From NCBI RefSeq assembly GCF_041052385.1, contig NZ_CP163439.1, forward strand, positions 3,647,001-3,711,000: a DNA stretch of 64,000 nucleotides. Reading direction: 5' to 3'. Below are positions 28,401 through 36,132 of the stretch, piece after piece. A program made the translations under genes and the position numbers. Positions within the stretch are counted from its first letter, which is position 1. Every line of letters starts with the position of its first letter. Below the pieces are notes generated by a model that did no database searches, was not told where the DNA came from, and saw nothing but the letters and a program-made list of their open reading frames with translations. The DNA comes from Streptomyces sp. R28. Lineage in GTDB: Bacteria > Actinomycetota > Actinomycetes > Streptomycetales > Streptomycetaceae.

Positions 28401-29535
28401 GCTGGGGCGTCTGGAACTGCGGCTCGGCGAACACGGGCGCCTGGAACACGGCCACGGCGGGCCGCGCCGGGCGCGGGGCCTCGGACGCCTCGGAGGCGGG
28501 GGCCTCAGCGGGCGCGGCGAACCCGGCGGCGGCCCGCCGGACGACGCGACGACGACGGCGGGGGCCCGCTTCCTCCTCGGCCTCGGCCGCGGGCGCCTCT
28601 GCGGGCGCTGCGACACCGGTCACCGCGGCGGTCTCCGCCTCGGTACCGGGAGTCACGGGGGCCACGGGGGCCACGGGGGTCTCCGCCGTCACCGGCGCCT
28701 CGGCCGGAGCCTCGGCGGCCTCGACGGTCTCGGACCCACGCCGCGTGGCACGACGTCGGCGACGCGGAGCGGCAGCCTCGGCGACCTCCGCGGCCTCGCC
28801 GGAGTCGGCAGGGGCGACCGGCGCGGCAGCCTCGGCAGGCTCCTCCGCTTCGGCGGAGATCTCGGCACTCACCGCCGCCTCGGCACCGGCAGGCGCGGCG
28901 GTCCGACGCGTGGCACGCCGACGCGTACGACGCGGCGCCGCCTCCTCGCTTGCCTCGGCACTCTCAGCCGCGGGCGCTTCAGCAGGGGCCGGCACCTCGG
29001 CGGCAGCCGGGCTCTCGTCCCCGGAGACCACGGTCTCGGCGGCCTTCTCGGCGGCCTCCGCCTTCGCCGGAGCACCGGCGGGAGCCGACGCGCGACGCAC
29101 CGCGCGCCGACGCGTACGACCGGCAGGCGCGGCCTCCTCGGTCACCTCGGCGCTCTCAGCGGCAGGCACTTCGGCAACGGCCGGGCTCTCCTCGGCGACG
29201 GACGCGGCAGCCACCGGCACCACGGTCTCGGCCGCCTCGGCAGCCGCGGGCGCCCCGGCGGGCGCCGACGCACGACGCACCGCGCGCCGACGCGTACGAC
29301 CGGCGGGCGCAGCCTCCACCGTCTCCGCGGTCTCTTCGGCTTCCGCAGCCTCAGGAGTCACCTCGGCCCCGGCGACCGGTATGGCCGGCTCCACCACGTC
29401 TGTGGGCTGTGCCTCGGCGGCGGCCGTAGGCGGCCCAGCGGGGCGCGACGCGGCGCGGCGCCGACGGCGCGGCGGCAGGGTGTCGCTGGGGGTGTTCAGT
29501 TCGGAACCCTCGGTGGGTTCGGTCGGTTCGAGCAT
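25486..29535 (-). CDS. rne: Ribonuclease E/G with long Arg/Ala-rich flanks
   Basis: 1349 residues from the ATG at 29535, with GGGAGAA 10 bases upstream. The endonuclease starts mRNA decay and matures rRNA and tRNA. The catalytic core sits in the middle, about 600-1030: S1 domain (YVGNVYLGKVQNVLPSMEAA, near 640), catalytic aspartates in MVVVDVNTGKFTGQGG (near 898) and GGIIVIDFIDMV (near 945), and the zinc-link CVHC near 1002. Both flanks are low complexity: Arg-rich blocks such as GRTRRRAVRRASAPAGAPA at about 80, 140 and 203 and again after the core, acidic Ala/Glu spacers, and a Lys/Ala tail (AKKTARKTAKKATAKKAATK) like histone H1. This central-core layout is typical of Streptomyces RNase ES. 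Confidence 0.96.
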   Translation of the reverse strand: MLEPTEPTEGSELNTPSDTLPPRRRRRAASRPAGPPTAAAEAQPTDVVEPAIPVAGAEVTPEAAEAEETAETVEAAPAGRTRRRAVRRASAPAGAPAAAEAAETVVPVAAASVAEESPAVAEVPAAESAEVTEEAAPAGRTRRRAVRRASAPAGAPAKAEAAEKAAETVVSGDESPAAAEVPAPAEAPAAESAEASEEAAPRRTRRRATRRTAAPAGAEAAVSAEISAEAEEPAEAAAPVAPADSGEAAEVAEAAAPRRRRRATRRGSETVEAAEAPAEAPVTAETPVAPVAPVTPGTEAETAAVTGVAAPAEAPAAEAEEEAGPRRRRRVVRRAAAGFAAPAEAPASEASEAPRPARPAVAVFQAPVFAEPQFQTPQRAAAEAAAESETEDVEELPEEQAGASRRRRRRRGAAPGEEAEAQGVETTAADETEEAEEAAEDVVEGEEAEESEESEETGSRRRRRRGGRRRRRGEAAEAEGGDGEEYAAAQAAQDAEDTAEQEEEDAEEAGEESGGSSSSRRRRRRRRRAGDTGVDSEPDEGDPERTVVKVREPRPKAEPSDEVQSIKGSTRLEAKKQRRREGREQGRRRVPIITEAEFLARREAVERVMVVRQHGDRTQIGVLEDNVLVEHYVNKEQSTSYVGNVYLGKVQNVLPSMEAAFIDIGKGRNAVLYAGEVNFEALGMANGPRRIESALKSGQSVLVQVTKDPIGHKGARLTSQVSLPGRYLVYVPEGSMTGISRKLPDTERARLKTILKKIVPEDAGVIVRTAAEGASEDELRRDVERLQAQWEDIQKKAKNGNAPTLLYGEPDMTVRVVRDIFNEDFSKVVVSGDEGWETIHGYVSHVAPDLADRLSKWTSEVDVFATYRIDEQLAKALDRKVWLPSGGSLVIDRTEAMVVVDVNTGKFTGQGGNLEETVTRNNLEAAEEIVRQLRLRDLGGIIVIDFIDMVLESNRDLVLRRLLECLGRDRTKHQVAEVTSLGLVQMTRKRVGQGLLESFSETCVHCNGRGVIVHMEQPTAVGGGGKRKKRARAGAGPEHVHEASVAVEPVETAEEEAETETEIAAEIAEPAALPEPAFAPDEELYSSVAEAEAAAGRGGRSRRRGGRRASAPAGAPRKSEAVPTAQDVTVAEEVARPVQPEPAAEAKAEPVAVEDAVVEAPAAEKPVTEAAVTAPVAEEAAPKGRTRRRATRKVSAPAGSPAGAEAAVVTVSEAASAPEPEAPAAAAAEQAEEAAAEAVAESAAPARPRRRAVRKATAPTASEETAVVVVPAAEAPAAEEGVEETAPAKKTARKTAKKATAKKAATKKTAAKKTVAKKTTAKKAAAKTAKTAAAKSTAKKTTVSAATDE
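29093..29304. repeat. 180-bp direct repeat inside rne
   Basis: The 32 bases at 29093-29124 recur exactly at 29273-29304, 180 bases apart, equal to one 60-residue protein unit that carries the block GRTRRRAVRRASAPAGAPA. More diverged copies follow towards the core. Confidence 0.85.
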
Positions 29536-29797
29536 GCGGGCGTTTCTCCCGTCAGGCTCCCGGGCGCCGCACCTGGTCCGGCGATATGCCGGTGACGTCC
29601 GCGGCTCGCGCATCGCGCGACAACCGCCGTCCGGGGCGCGGGCGCCGCACGGGAGCTCTCTGTGTCCTGTCTCGCCGGTTCCGTACGCCGAATGCGTACG
29701 GCCTGGCGAAAGTCTTCTGGTCGGTTCGCTGCCCGACCCAGGTGGCTCCCGAGTACGAGGGCGGCGCTTCGACGTCCGTCCCTACGCGGAACCTGAC

Positions 29798-30580
29798 TTA
29801 CGCCGGCGCCGTCGCGGCGGCAGCGGTCTCGGCCTCGGTTGGGGCCGTCGCTGCCTCGCGGTCGGGCGCGAGCGGGTCGGTCACCGTGCCGGTCTCTTCA
29901 TCGAACAGCCCCTGCGCCAGCCTGGTCACCGCTGCGGGGACCGGCGGCGCCAGGTCGGCCACGGCGCGGAGACCGGACAGGACGTCGTCGGGTCGTACGG
30001 CAGGCGTCACGTGCCGAACAACCAGCCGCAGTATCGCACAGGCCTGGTCGGTCGGCCTATCAGCTGCCGAACTGTGTGTTTCCGTTCCGTCGGTGCTTTC
30101 GAGGTGGACGACCGCCGGGCGGGCGTCGAAGGTGCGCACGCCGTTCTTGGTCATGCGCTGGACCTCGACCGTCCCGGCGGCGTTGAAGGCCGCGACCGCG
30201 CGCTCGGCTTCCGCCGGGTCCACGCCGTCGAGCCGCAGCTCCCAGACGGACGCCGTGAGCCGGTCGGCGAGCCCGGAGACCCGGGCCTCGACCGCCTCGG
30301 TGATGTCCAGCCCGGCGGGCAGCGACTCGTCGAGAAGCGCTCTCAACTGCTCCGGATCGCGCGCCTCGGTGAGTGCGATCTCCAGGTACTCCGCCTCACT
30401 GCCCGTGCCGGTGGGTGCGGCATTGGCGTACGACACCTTCGGATGCGGCGTGAACCCCGCCGAGTACGCCATCGGCACCTCGGCGCGGCGCAACGCACGC
30501 TCGAAGGCGCGCTGGAAGTCACGGTGGCTGGTGAACCGGAGGCGGCCGCGCTTGGTGTAACGCAGTCGGATGCGCTGCAC
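29798..30580 (-). CDS. TIGR03936-family radical SAM-associated protein (DUF2344)
   Basis: 260 residues from the GTG at 30580. A start 45 bases further upstream at a CTG (LGKRQPEGPPPAPAV) is possible: it has AAGGA before it and lies 8 bases past the previous stop, suggesting coupled translation. The family signature is strong: QRIRLRYTKRGRLRFTSHRDFQRAFERALRRAEVPMAYSAGFTPHPKVSYANA. These proteins accompany TIGR03960 radical SAM proteins; here that partner is at 36112-38082, separated by three genes. The reaction is unknown. rne follows 262 bases downstream on the same strand, a common pairing that hints at RNA or tRNA modification. The tail after about 225 is Ala/Glu/Thr-rich. Confidence 0.9.
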   Translation of the reverse strand: MQRIRLRYTKRGRLRFTSHRDFQRAFERALRRAEVPMAYSAGFTPHPKVSYANAAPTGTGSEAEYLEIALTEARDPEQLRALLDESLPAGLDITEAVEARVSGLADRLTASVWELRLDGVDPAEAERAVAAFNAAGTVEVQRMTKNGVRTFDARPAVVHLESTDGTETHSSAADRPTDQACAILRLVVRHVTPAVRPDDVLSGLRAVADLAPPVPAAVTRLAQGLFDEETGTVTDPLAPDREAATAPTEAETAAAATAPA

Positions 30581-30628
30581 CGCGGGTGCGGGCGGCGGGC
30601 CTTCGGGCTGTCGCTTGCCCAGTGTCGT

Positions 30629-31741
30629 TCAGTCCTTCGTGAGAGCGGTCGTACTGCTACCAAGAGTACGTGTCTCACGGCCCGTAGGTTCCCGCCGGGC
30701 CACCGTCTCCCGCTGCTTCGGTTCCCCGAACAGCATCCGCCGGAAGTCGGCCCGCGCCTGCCGTACGGACTCGCGGGTGGCGCTGAGCGCCTGCCGGGTG
30801 GCGCGCCCCACACTGCGGGCGGCCTCGGCGACGGGCCACAGCACCGCGCCCCGGACGACGTGCCCGACCGGCGTGAGCACCGTCCGGTACACCCAGCGCA
30901 CCGGCTCCACGAAGATCCATCGCAAGAGGGTGGCGAGGAAGCGTCCGACGGCGAGCGAGATCCGCTCGGCGACCCGCCAAGCGTGCCCGAGCGCATCCCA
31001 GATCTCCCTGCCGATGACGGCGAGCACACGGCCGACGGGCGCGAGGACCCACCGGTACAGGCCCACCGCGGGCAGTACGAGCAGCACGCGCGCGGTCCAG
31101 TACAGCGCGATACCGATCCCCGTGGCGACCGTGCTCACGAGCCACACAAGGCCCCTCGCGCACCAGGCGATCGCCCGCCCCACCGGCGCGAGGATCCACT
31201 CGTAGACCCACCGGGCGGGGACGACCAGCAGATAGCGCACCAGCCATGCCACCGCGCCGAACACCCCGAGCCCGATCGCGGCGAGCACCGCACCAAGCCC
31301 CCTGAGGACCCACATCACCGCATGCCCGACCGGGGTGAGCACGCGCGCGTAGAGCCACTCCAGCCCGGCCCCGATCCCTCGCGCCAGCCACGCGCACGCG
31401 TGCCCGACGGGAGTCAGGACGTACCGGTACAGCCACACCGCAGGTACGACGAAGAGCACGTTCCCGAGCCAGGCGAGCCCCTTCGCGACGGGCACGACGA
31501 CGTACCGCCACAGCGCCACGAACGGCCAGACGAACACCGCCCGCCCGAGCCACAGCAACGCCCGCCCCAGCGGCCGCAGCACCGTGTCGTTCAGGAAGCG
31601 CCCGCCGACGACGAGGGCGTCCCACACCATCCGCACGGGCACGACCAGCACGAGCACGACGATCCGCACCGGGATCCGGATCGCGACGACCAGGCACCCT
31701 TCGGGGTCCTGGCGCTTTGGTGGCGGTTTTTCGAGGTCCAT
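30629..31741 (-). CDS. Multi-pass membrane protein with PVG repeats
   Basis: 370 residues from the ATG at 31741. A TTG at 31801 that overlaps the stop of the NACHT gene (TTGA) would add 20 residues and imply translational coupling. The protein is Trp-rich and hydrophobic. It carries repeats of the type Y-x-x-V-L-T-P-V-G-H-A; the prolines fall at about 57, 84, 111, 138, 186, 235 and 291, the first four exactly 27 residues apart. The last 70 residues are soluble and basic (RATRQALSATRESVRQARADF). I know no function. The repeat suggests re-entrant or amphipathic hairpins rather than a transporter. It ends just before the TIGR03936 gene. Confidence 0.75.
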   Translation of the reverse strand: MDLEKPPPKRQDPEGCLVVAIRIPVRIVVLVLVVPVRMVWDALVVGGRFLNDTVLRPLGRALLWLGRAVFVWPFVALWRYVVVPVAKGLAWLGNVLFVVPAVWLYRYVLTPVGHACAWLARGIGAGLEWLYARVLTPVGHAVMWVLRGLGAVLAAIGLGVFGAVAWLVRYLLVVPARWVYEWILAPVGRAIAWCARGLVWLVSTVATGIGIALYWTARVLLVLPAVGLYRWVLAPVGRVLAVIGREIWDALGHAWRVAERISLAVGRFLATLLRWIFVEPVRWVYRTVLTPVGHVVRGAVLWPVAEAARSVGRATRQALSATRESVRQARADFRRMLFGEPKQRETVARREPTGRETRTLGSSTTALTKD

Positions 31742-31797
31742 GTCGTCGTAGACGCCGGAACGGGCCGGGCGGATGCGGATCGGGGATGGAGATCGTG

Positions 31798-33411
31798 TCA
31801 AGCCCTGGACTGCTCGAGCAGTTCCCGCTGCTGCTCGAGAGTCAAGGCGCTCACTCGCCTCGCGAGGTGGTCCTGGAACGTCTTGTGGATGAAGGCCACC
31901 CCGCCCCCCGAGTCCCGCAGGAGAGCACGCTCGCGGGCGAATGTGACGAAGCCCTTCTGCAGGTAGGGGAACGCGCTCCGGGTAAGCAAGGGCAAGGCGG
32001 TGCGCGTGTAGACGGAGATGGCTGTCGCGAAAACCGAGGAGGACGCGTACAGGAACCTGACCGGCGCCGTCGCCGCCCGCATGAACGCCCTCCCGCGGTA
32101 GATCTCGTCCAACACCTCGGGGGGCGCCTGGAACTCGAGCCGGAAGGGATCCTTCGGGTAGACGACCGTGGCCTGGTATGCGTTCATGACCCGCGCCATG
32201 AGCAGCAGACGGCTCTCGACCTGGCGCAGGCCGAACCTTGCGGTGGTGTGCTCGCCCCGCAGCGTGCGGTCACGCGTGACCATCCGCTCCAGGAACGCGT
32301 CGTAGACCAGTCCCCGGCGTTCCTCCAGGGTGCCGGAGCTGGACACCGAGCCCTCGTCCACACCGGAGTAGGCGAGCACGGCGATGCCCAGCATCAGCGG
32401 AGTGGTCAGCAGCCTGGCGAGATCGGGGTCGGCCGCCGCGGCCGCGCGCAGCGCCCGTACCCGGGTCCCCGCCGCGTTCAGAAAGGTGTGCACGGCGGGC
32501 ACGGGCAGCGGTTGCACGGTCACCGCCCCGTTCACCGTCAGCTTCTCGCGCAGGCGACCGTAGTCGGCCACCCGGCAGGAAAGGGCGAGGAAGCAGTGCG
32601 GATACCCGTCGGCGGAGATGAACGCGTTGATGCGCGCAACGCACTCCTCTTCCTGCTCCGGGTCCACTTCGTCCAGCCCGTCGAGCACGAAGCAGAGTCC
32701 TCCCTGGGCCAGCAGCGCGGACGCGACCGCGGAGGAGACCCGGTACCGGTTGCGCAGCTCCGAGATCAGCCAGTCCTCCAGCGATCCGCCACGCCAGTTC
32801 GTCAGCAGCAGGAAGACCGGCACGGGCGCCTCGGCGTCCGCCTGTGCCTCCTGTACCAGGGCGGCCGTCAACTCCAGGAGGTGCACCGTCTTTCCGGCAC
32901 CCGGCGCACCGAGCACCAGCAACTGATGGCCGTGCTGCTCGAACACGTCCCGCATGGTGGTGCCGTCGGGCAGCGACGTGCCCGTATCCGTCGTCAACGC
33001 GCGGGGGCCCCACGGGTCGTGGACCGCGGTCGGGGTGTCCTGCAGGCCGACCTCGATCCGTACGGCGTCGTTCCACCGAAGGGTGAGGTCCCGGGTCCAC
33101 GTGCTGTGCACGCGTTGGAGCAGTGCCGCGCGTTCGCGTCGGACCTGCTCCTCGCCAAGGTCCTCGGCCGCAGCGGCAGCCTCCACCTTGGCTCGCAGGT
33201 GGCGGATGTACAGAGCGGTGCATGCGACGACGACGAGAACGACCAGGACGATCGCGATCACACGCGGCGTGTCGCCCACCACCGACTTCACTGCATCCGG
33301 AAGCAGCCCCGCCGTTGTCTCGAGGGACACGAACAGCACCGCCACGAGGGCCAGGCTCCCGATGGTCCAGCCCACCCCCGGCTGCCGCGACCGCCCGCCG
33401 ACTCTCCTCAT
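31798..33411 (-). CDS. NACHT-domain NTPase with two N-terminal membrane helices
   Basis: 537 residues from the ATG at 33411, with GGGGGG about 6 bases upstream. Transmembrane segments lie at about 15-36 and 51-70. A short charged linker follows, then the NACHT ATPase: Walker A LVLGAPGAGKTVHLL (168-175) and Walker B LCFVLDGLDEVD (239-250), whose DGLDE form is typical of NACHT. The Arg of FLALSCRVADYG is a possible sensor. The C-terminal half is helical (LTTPLMLGIAV, YDAFLERMV, FIHKTFQDHLARR) with no recognised repeats. Bacterial NACHT proteins include anti-phage sensors; others regulate. It follows the Mrr-TerD gene after a terminator, so it probably has its own promoter. Confidence 0.9.
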   Translation of the reverse strand: MRRVGGRSRQPGVGWTIGSLALVAVLFVSLETTAGLLPDAVKSVVGDTPRVIAIVLVVLVVVACTALYIRHLRAKVEAAAAAEDLGEEQVRRERAALLQRVHSTWTRDLTLRWNDAVRIEVGLQDTPTAVHDPWGPRALTTDTGTSLPDGTTMRDVFEQHGHQLLVLGAPGAGKTVHLLELTAALVQEAQADAEAPVPVFLLLTNWRGGSLEDWLISELRNRYRVSSAVASALLAQGGLCFVLDGLDEVDPEQEEECVARINAFISADGYPHCFLALSCRVADYGRLREKLTVNGAVTVQPLPVPAVHTFLNAAGTRVRALRAAAAADPDLARLLTTPLMLGIAVLAYSGVDEGSVSSSGTLEERRGLVYDAFLERMVTRDRTLRGEHTTARFGLRQVESRLLLMARVMNAYQATVVYPKDPFRLEFQAPPEVLDEIYRGRAFMRAATAPVRFLYASSSVFATAISVYTRTALPLLTRSAFPYLQKGFVTFARERALLRDSGGGVAFIHKTFQDHLARRVSALTLEQQRELLEQSRA

Positions 33412-33465
33412 CAAACGCCCCCCGTACCACTTCGTCAGCTCCGAAACGATAGCAACGGGAAGCCC

Positions 33466-33495
33466 TGAGCCCCCTTCCGAACGGAAGGGGGCTCA
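33466..33495 (-). terminator. Perfect 14-bp hairpin between the Mrr-TerD and NACHT genes
   Basis: TGAGCCCCCTTCCG pairs fully with CGGAAGGGGGCTCA around AA. It lies 66 bases after the Mrr-TerD stop and 54 bases before the NACHT start. Confidence 0.85.
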
Positions 33496-33561
33496 CGCGT
33501 CACATGGCGCGCCCGGGAGGCCGGTGCGACGTCCGGTGTTCAGGCGCTCGGCGCTTCGGAG

Positions 33562-35622
33562 CTACTCCACTTCGATGCCATGGTCCTGGACAAGCTGCTC
33601 CAGGCCTCCCCCGTACCCCTTGCCGCCGAGCACGAAATCCCAGTCGCCACTGGACCGGTGCCGGAAGGAGCCGAGTACCAGTGCCGTCTCCCCGGAGCGG
33701 CCGTCGGAGACCTCCAGACGGCCGAGTTCGGTCATCGATGGGTCGAGCAGGCGGATACAGGCGTCGGTGAAGCCGGAGAGATCAGCGTTCGGGTTCACCT
33801 CCGGGTCCACGGCCGCGACCAGGACGAGCCGGTCAGCGCCCGCCGGCAGGGCGTCGAAGGAGACCCTGATCGCCGCCTTGTCGGGCGCAGTGGCCGAAAC
33901 CGCACGCACCGAACCGTCCGGGGTCCGAGGGTTGTTGAAGAAGACGAAGTGGTCCTCGCTCAGGACCCGGTTGCCCTGGCAGACGAGGGCGCAGACGTCC
34001 AGCGCGACGTTCCCGGACCACGTCATGCCCAGCACGTTGTAATCGTCGTACGAAGCCGCGGGGGCGGACGGCGTCGGCCGCGCGGGAGCCTGTCGTCCGC
34101 CCTCCCCCAGGCGTCCGCGCAGTCCGTGCCGGTGCAGCAGGTCGACGAGTTCACCGCCCGAGATGAGCTCCAACGGCTTTCCGCGAGCAAAGGTGTGCGA
34201 GCCGGGGCCGAAACCCGACGTGGTCACCAGAACGCCCTTGTTGGCGCCAGCGTCCTGGACCGTGCCGTACAGGTCGCGCACCGCGGTGGGCGGCACCGTG
34301 TTGCGGTAGCGCTTCACCTGGACGACGATCTTGCCGCCCCGGATGGGAGTCGGGTCCAGCGCGTCGACATCCACACCACCGTCGTTCGAACGCTGCGTGG
34401 TCACGGCCTGCATCCCCATGGCCCGGAACAGATCGGCGACGAGGCGCTCGAAGGCGATCGGATCCATGTCGTACAGGTCCGGTTCCTCGCCACCGCCCCC
34501 GTGGGTGACGACCTGGTTTCCGACGTCCTGGGGCCGCCGGCTCGGCCGTACGGAAGTGAGTTGGTCGGGGCGGCTGGAGAGCTGTCCACGAAGCGCTTCC
34601 GTCAGACAGCTGGTCGCGTCCACCTGTTCCAGATGCAGGCCGGTGAAGATCGCCCGCTGAGCCATCACGGTGGCCAGGACGATGTGGGACTGCCTGCCGG
34701 TCGCGGGGTCGGGAGCGTCCACGAAGCCGTTCAGCGCGACCGAGTCGAGGACGCCGTGCTCGTCCGCCGCGAAGAGCTGGTGCAGGACCAGCAGCAGGCT
34801 CTGCGCCAGCACCTCCCGGTACAGCGCACGGCGCTGCGTCACCGGACGCGCCGTCTCCTTGTCCTGGTCGTCAGCCGGTACGTACCGCACCGACTTCGCT
34901 TCCGGGACGACGTCGTACGAGGGCAGCTCCCACTCCAGCACCAACTGCCGTGCCGCCGGATCAAAGGCAGCCGCCACCTGCCTGGGGAATGCCTCGGGCC
35001 AGGCGGTCGACGCGTAGAGGGCGGCCGAAAAGTACTCGACCACGAGCTCAGGGTTGCCTCGCCTGAGCCCTGCGGTCGCCTCGCTGATGCCGGCGTTGTG
35101 CCGTCGCACCTCGGCTCGCTGTGTCTCGGCCCTTTGGTCGTACTCCCTCTGGGCGGCGGCTAATTGCTGCCGGCGCTGGGCTTCGGCCGCCTGTGCCCTG
35201 TGCCACTCGTGCTCGAAGCGGGTACGTGCCTCGGCCTCCGCCTGTGCACGCCGGCCGGCCGTCCAGCCGCCCTGAGCCTGGTACTGGCTCGGATCCGGCA
35301 TGAGGACAGGCCACGCCAGCTGTCCGGGGTCGAACGGCGGAATGTCTTCCACACGCATCAGGGACGACGCCCTGAAGGCCGGTCCCCGACATCCCTCGGT
35401 CAGGAAGCCCTGCAAGGCCCCAACCTGCGCGTCCAGCTCCGCCGTCCGTCGCCTGGCCTCCGCCTGCCGGTACTCCCGGTGCCCCTGAGCAGCACGCCGC
35501 TGACAGTCCCGCGCCAGTCGCGCTTCCTCACGGCGCCGCCGCTGCTCGGCCTCGATCTGACGCTGATACTGGCGCTGCGCCTCAGCCCACGTGTTGACGA
35601 AACCAGCAGAGCGACGACTCAT
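33562..35622 (-). CDS. Mrr-type restriction endonuclease fused to a C-terminal TerD domain
   Basis: 686 residues from the ATG at 35622; GGGGAGGGG lies about 10 bases upstream. Two charged coiled-coil stretches (about 12-70 and 127-175) are followed by an unassigned alpha-beta region. An Mrr_cat PD-(D/E)xK nuclease domain lies at about 386-500: DMDPIAFERLVADLFRAMGM, the catalytic Asp in SNDGGVDVDAL (about 418) and QVK in GGKIVVQVKRYRN (435-437). A TerD domain fills about 533-686: SEDHFVFFNNPRTPDGSV, DRLVLVAAVDPE, ALVLGSFRHRSSGDWDFVLG. TerD domains bind calcium and mark tellurite/phage stress systems, and TerD-nuclease fusions have been described in comparative genomics. It is likely a DNA-targeting conflict effector working with the NACHT neighbour. 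Confidence 0.9.
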   Translation of the reverse strand: MSRRSAGFVNTWAEAQRQYQRQIEAEQRRRREEARLARDCQRRAAQGHREYRQAEARRRTAELDAQVGALQGFLTEGCRGPAFRASSLMRVEDIPPFDPGQLAWPVLMPDPSQYQAQGGWTAGRRAQAEAEARTRFEHEWHRAQAAEAQRRQQLAAAQREYDQRAETQRAEVRRHNAGISEATAGLRRGNPELVVEYFSAALYASTAWPEAFPRQVAAAFDPAARQLVLEWELPSYDVVPEAKSVRYVPADDQDKETARPVTQRRALYREVLAQSLLLVLHQLFAADEHGVLDSVALNGFVDAPDPATGRQSHIVLATVMAQRAIFTGLHLEQVDATSCLTEALRGQLSSRPDQLTSVRPSRRPQDVGNQVVTHGGGGEEPDLYDMDPIAFERLVADLFRAMGMQAVTTQRSNDGGVDVDALDPTPIRGGKIVVQVKRYRNTVPPTAVRDLYGTVQDAGANKGVLVTTSGFGPGSHTFARGKPLELISGGELVDLLHRHGLRGRLGEGGRQAPARPTPSAPAASYDDYNVLGMTWSGNVALDVCALVCQGNRVLSEDHFVFFNNPRTPDGSVRAVSATAPDKAAIRVSFDALPAGADRLVLVAAVDPEVNPNADLSGFTDACIRLLDPSMTELGRLEVSDGRSGETALVLGSFRHRSSGDWDFVLGGKGYGGGLEQLVQDHGIEVE

Positions 35623-36111
35623 GCGCTCAGCCCCTCCCCAGGATGTCGGCAGCGCCGACCAAGCGATGGTTGCCCCCGCAACCAGATGCGACAATCCGAC
35701 TTTATCCAGCAATCACGGTCCTGGATGCCAACTTGCCAAGGGCCGCAGAAATCAACAGTCCGCGCAGGTCACCAGCGTGCGCACAGCCAGCGGGGGCCAA
35801 GCCCCTCGACGCCGCCGAACCCGCCTCGCAAACCGCAGAGCCCCCTCCGACTCGAGGGGGCTCAAAGGGGCCGCCAACAGGCCTCTCGGCCACGCGGAGC
35901 GTTCAGACCCAGTCCACTTCGGAATGGATGTCCACGGCCCCTCAGAGGCCCGGCAGCCGCATATGAGAAACGGCCGCCTGCGCAGACTCCCGGCAACTCG
36001 ACGCACCGACGTAGGCCAAGGCGCCCGCGACCTCGCCCTGGCCCAGTCCCGCCGGCGCCTGAACCACCCGCCCGAACGCCCCGCTCACCTCAGTGCGCGT
36101 GACCGCTCGAC
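35623..36111. other. 489-bp gap upstream of the Mrr-TerD gene
   Basis: No convincing gene. It should hold the promoter of the minus-strand Mrr-TerD gene. It contains a terminator-like hairpin at 35838-35863 and, at its right edge, one copy of a 22-bp tandem repeat that duplicates the 3' end of the radical SAM gene. A small Arg-rich open frame on the plus strand (about 35930-36124) has no ribosome site or recognisable motif. Confidence 0.6.
35838..35863 (-). terminator. Hairpin downstream of the radical SAM gene
   Basis: GAGCCCCCTC pairs with GAGGGGGCTC around 6 bases. It is about 250 bases beyond the radical SAM stop. The stem closely resembles the hairpin after the Mrr-TerD gene (GAGCCCCC/GGGGGCTC), so the accessory gene is bracketed by two similar hairpins. 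Confidence 0.6.
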
Positions 36112-36132
36112 TCAGTGCGAGTGACCGCTCGA
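36089..36132. repeat. 22-bp tandem duplication of the radical SAM gene end
   Basis: Units at 36089-36110 and 36111-36132 match at 21 of 22 bases. The second unit contains the real stop codon at 36112-36114; the first is an extra copy of the last seven codons placed just beyond the gene, at the border with the accessory module. Confidence 0.9.

Noticed and set aside
25486..29595. Long open frames on the plus strand opposite rne
   Set aside because: They are antisense shadows of high-GC codons. Their Gly/Leu/Arg-rich translations have no motifs or ribosome sites, while the minus strand encodes a clear RNase E.
35930..36124. Arg-rich plus-strand frame in the gap upstream of the Mrr-TerD gene
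   Set aside because: No ribosome site, no recognised motif, and it runs into the antisense of the radical SAM gene end.
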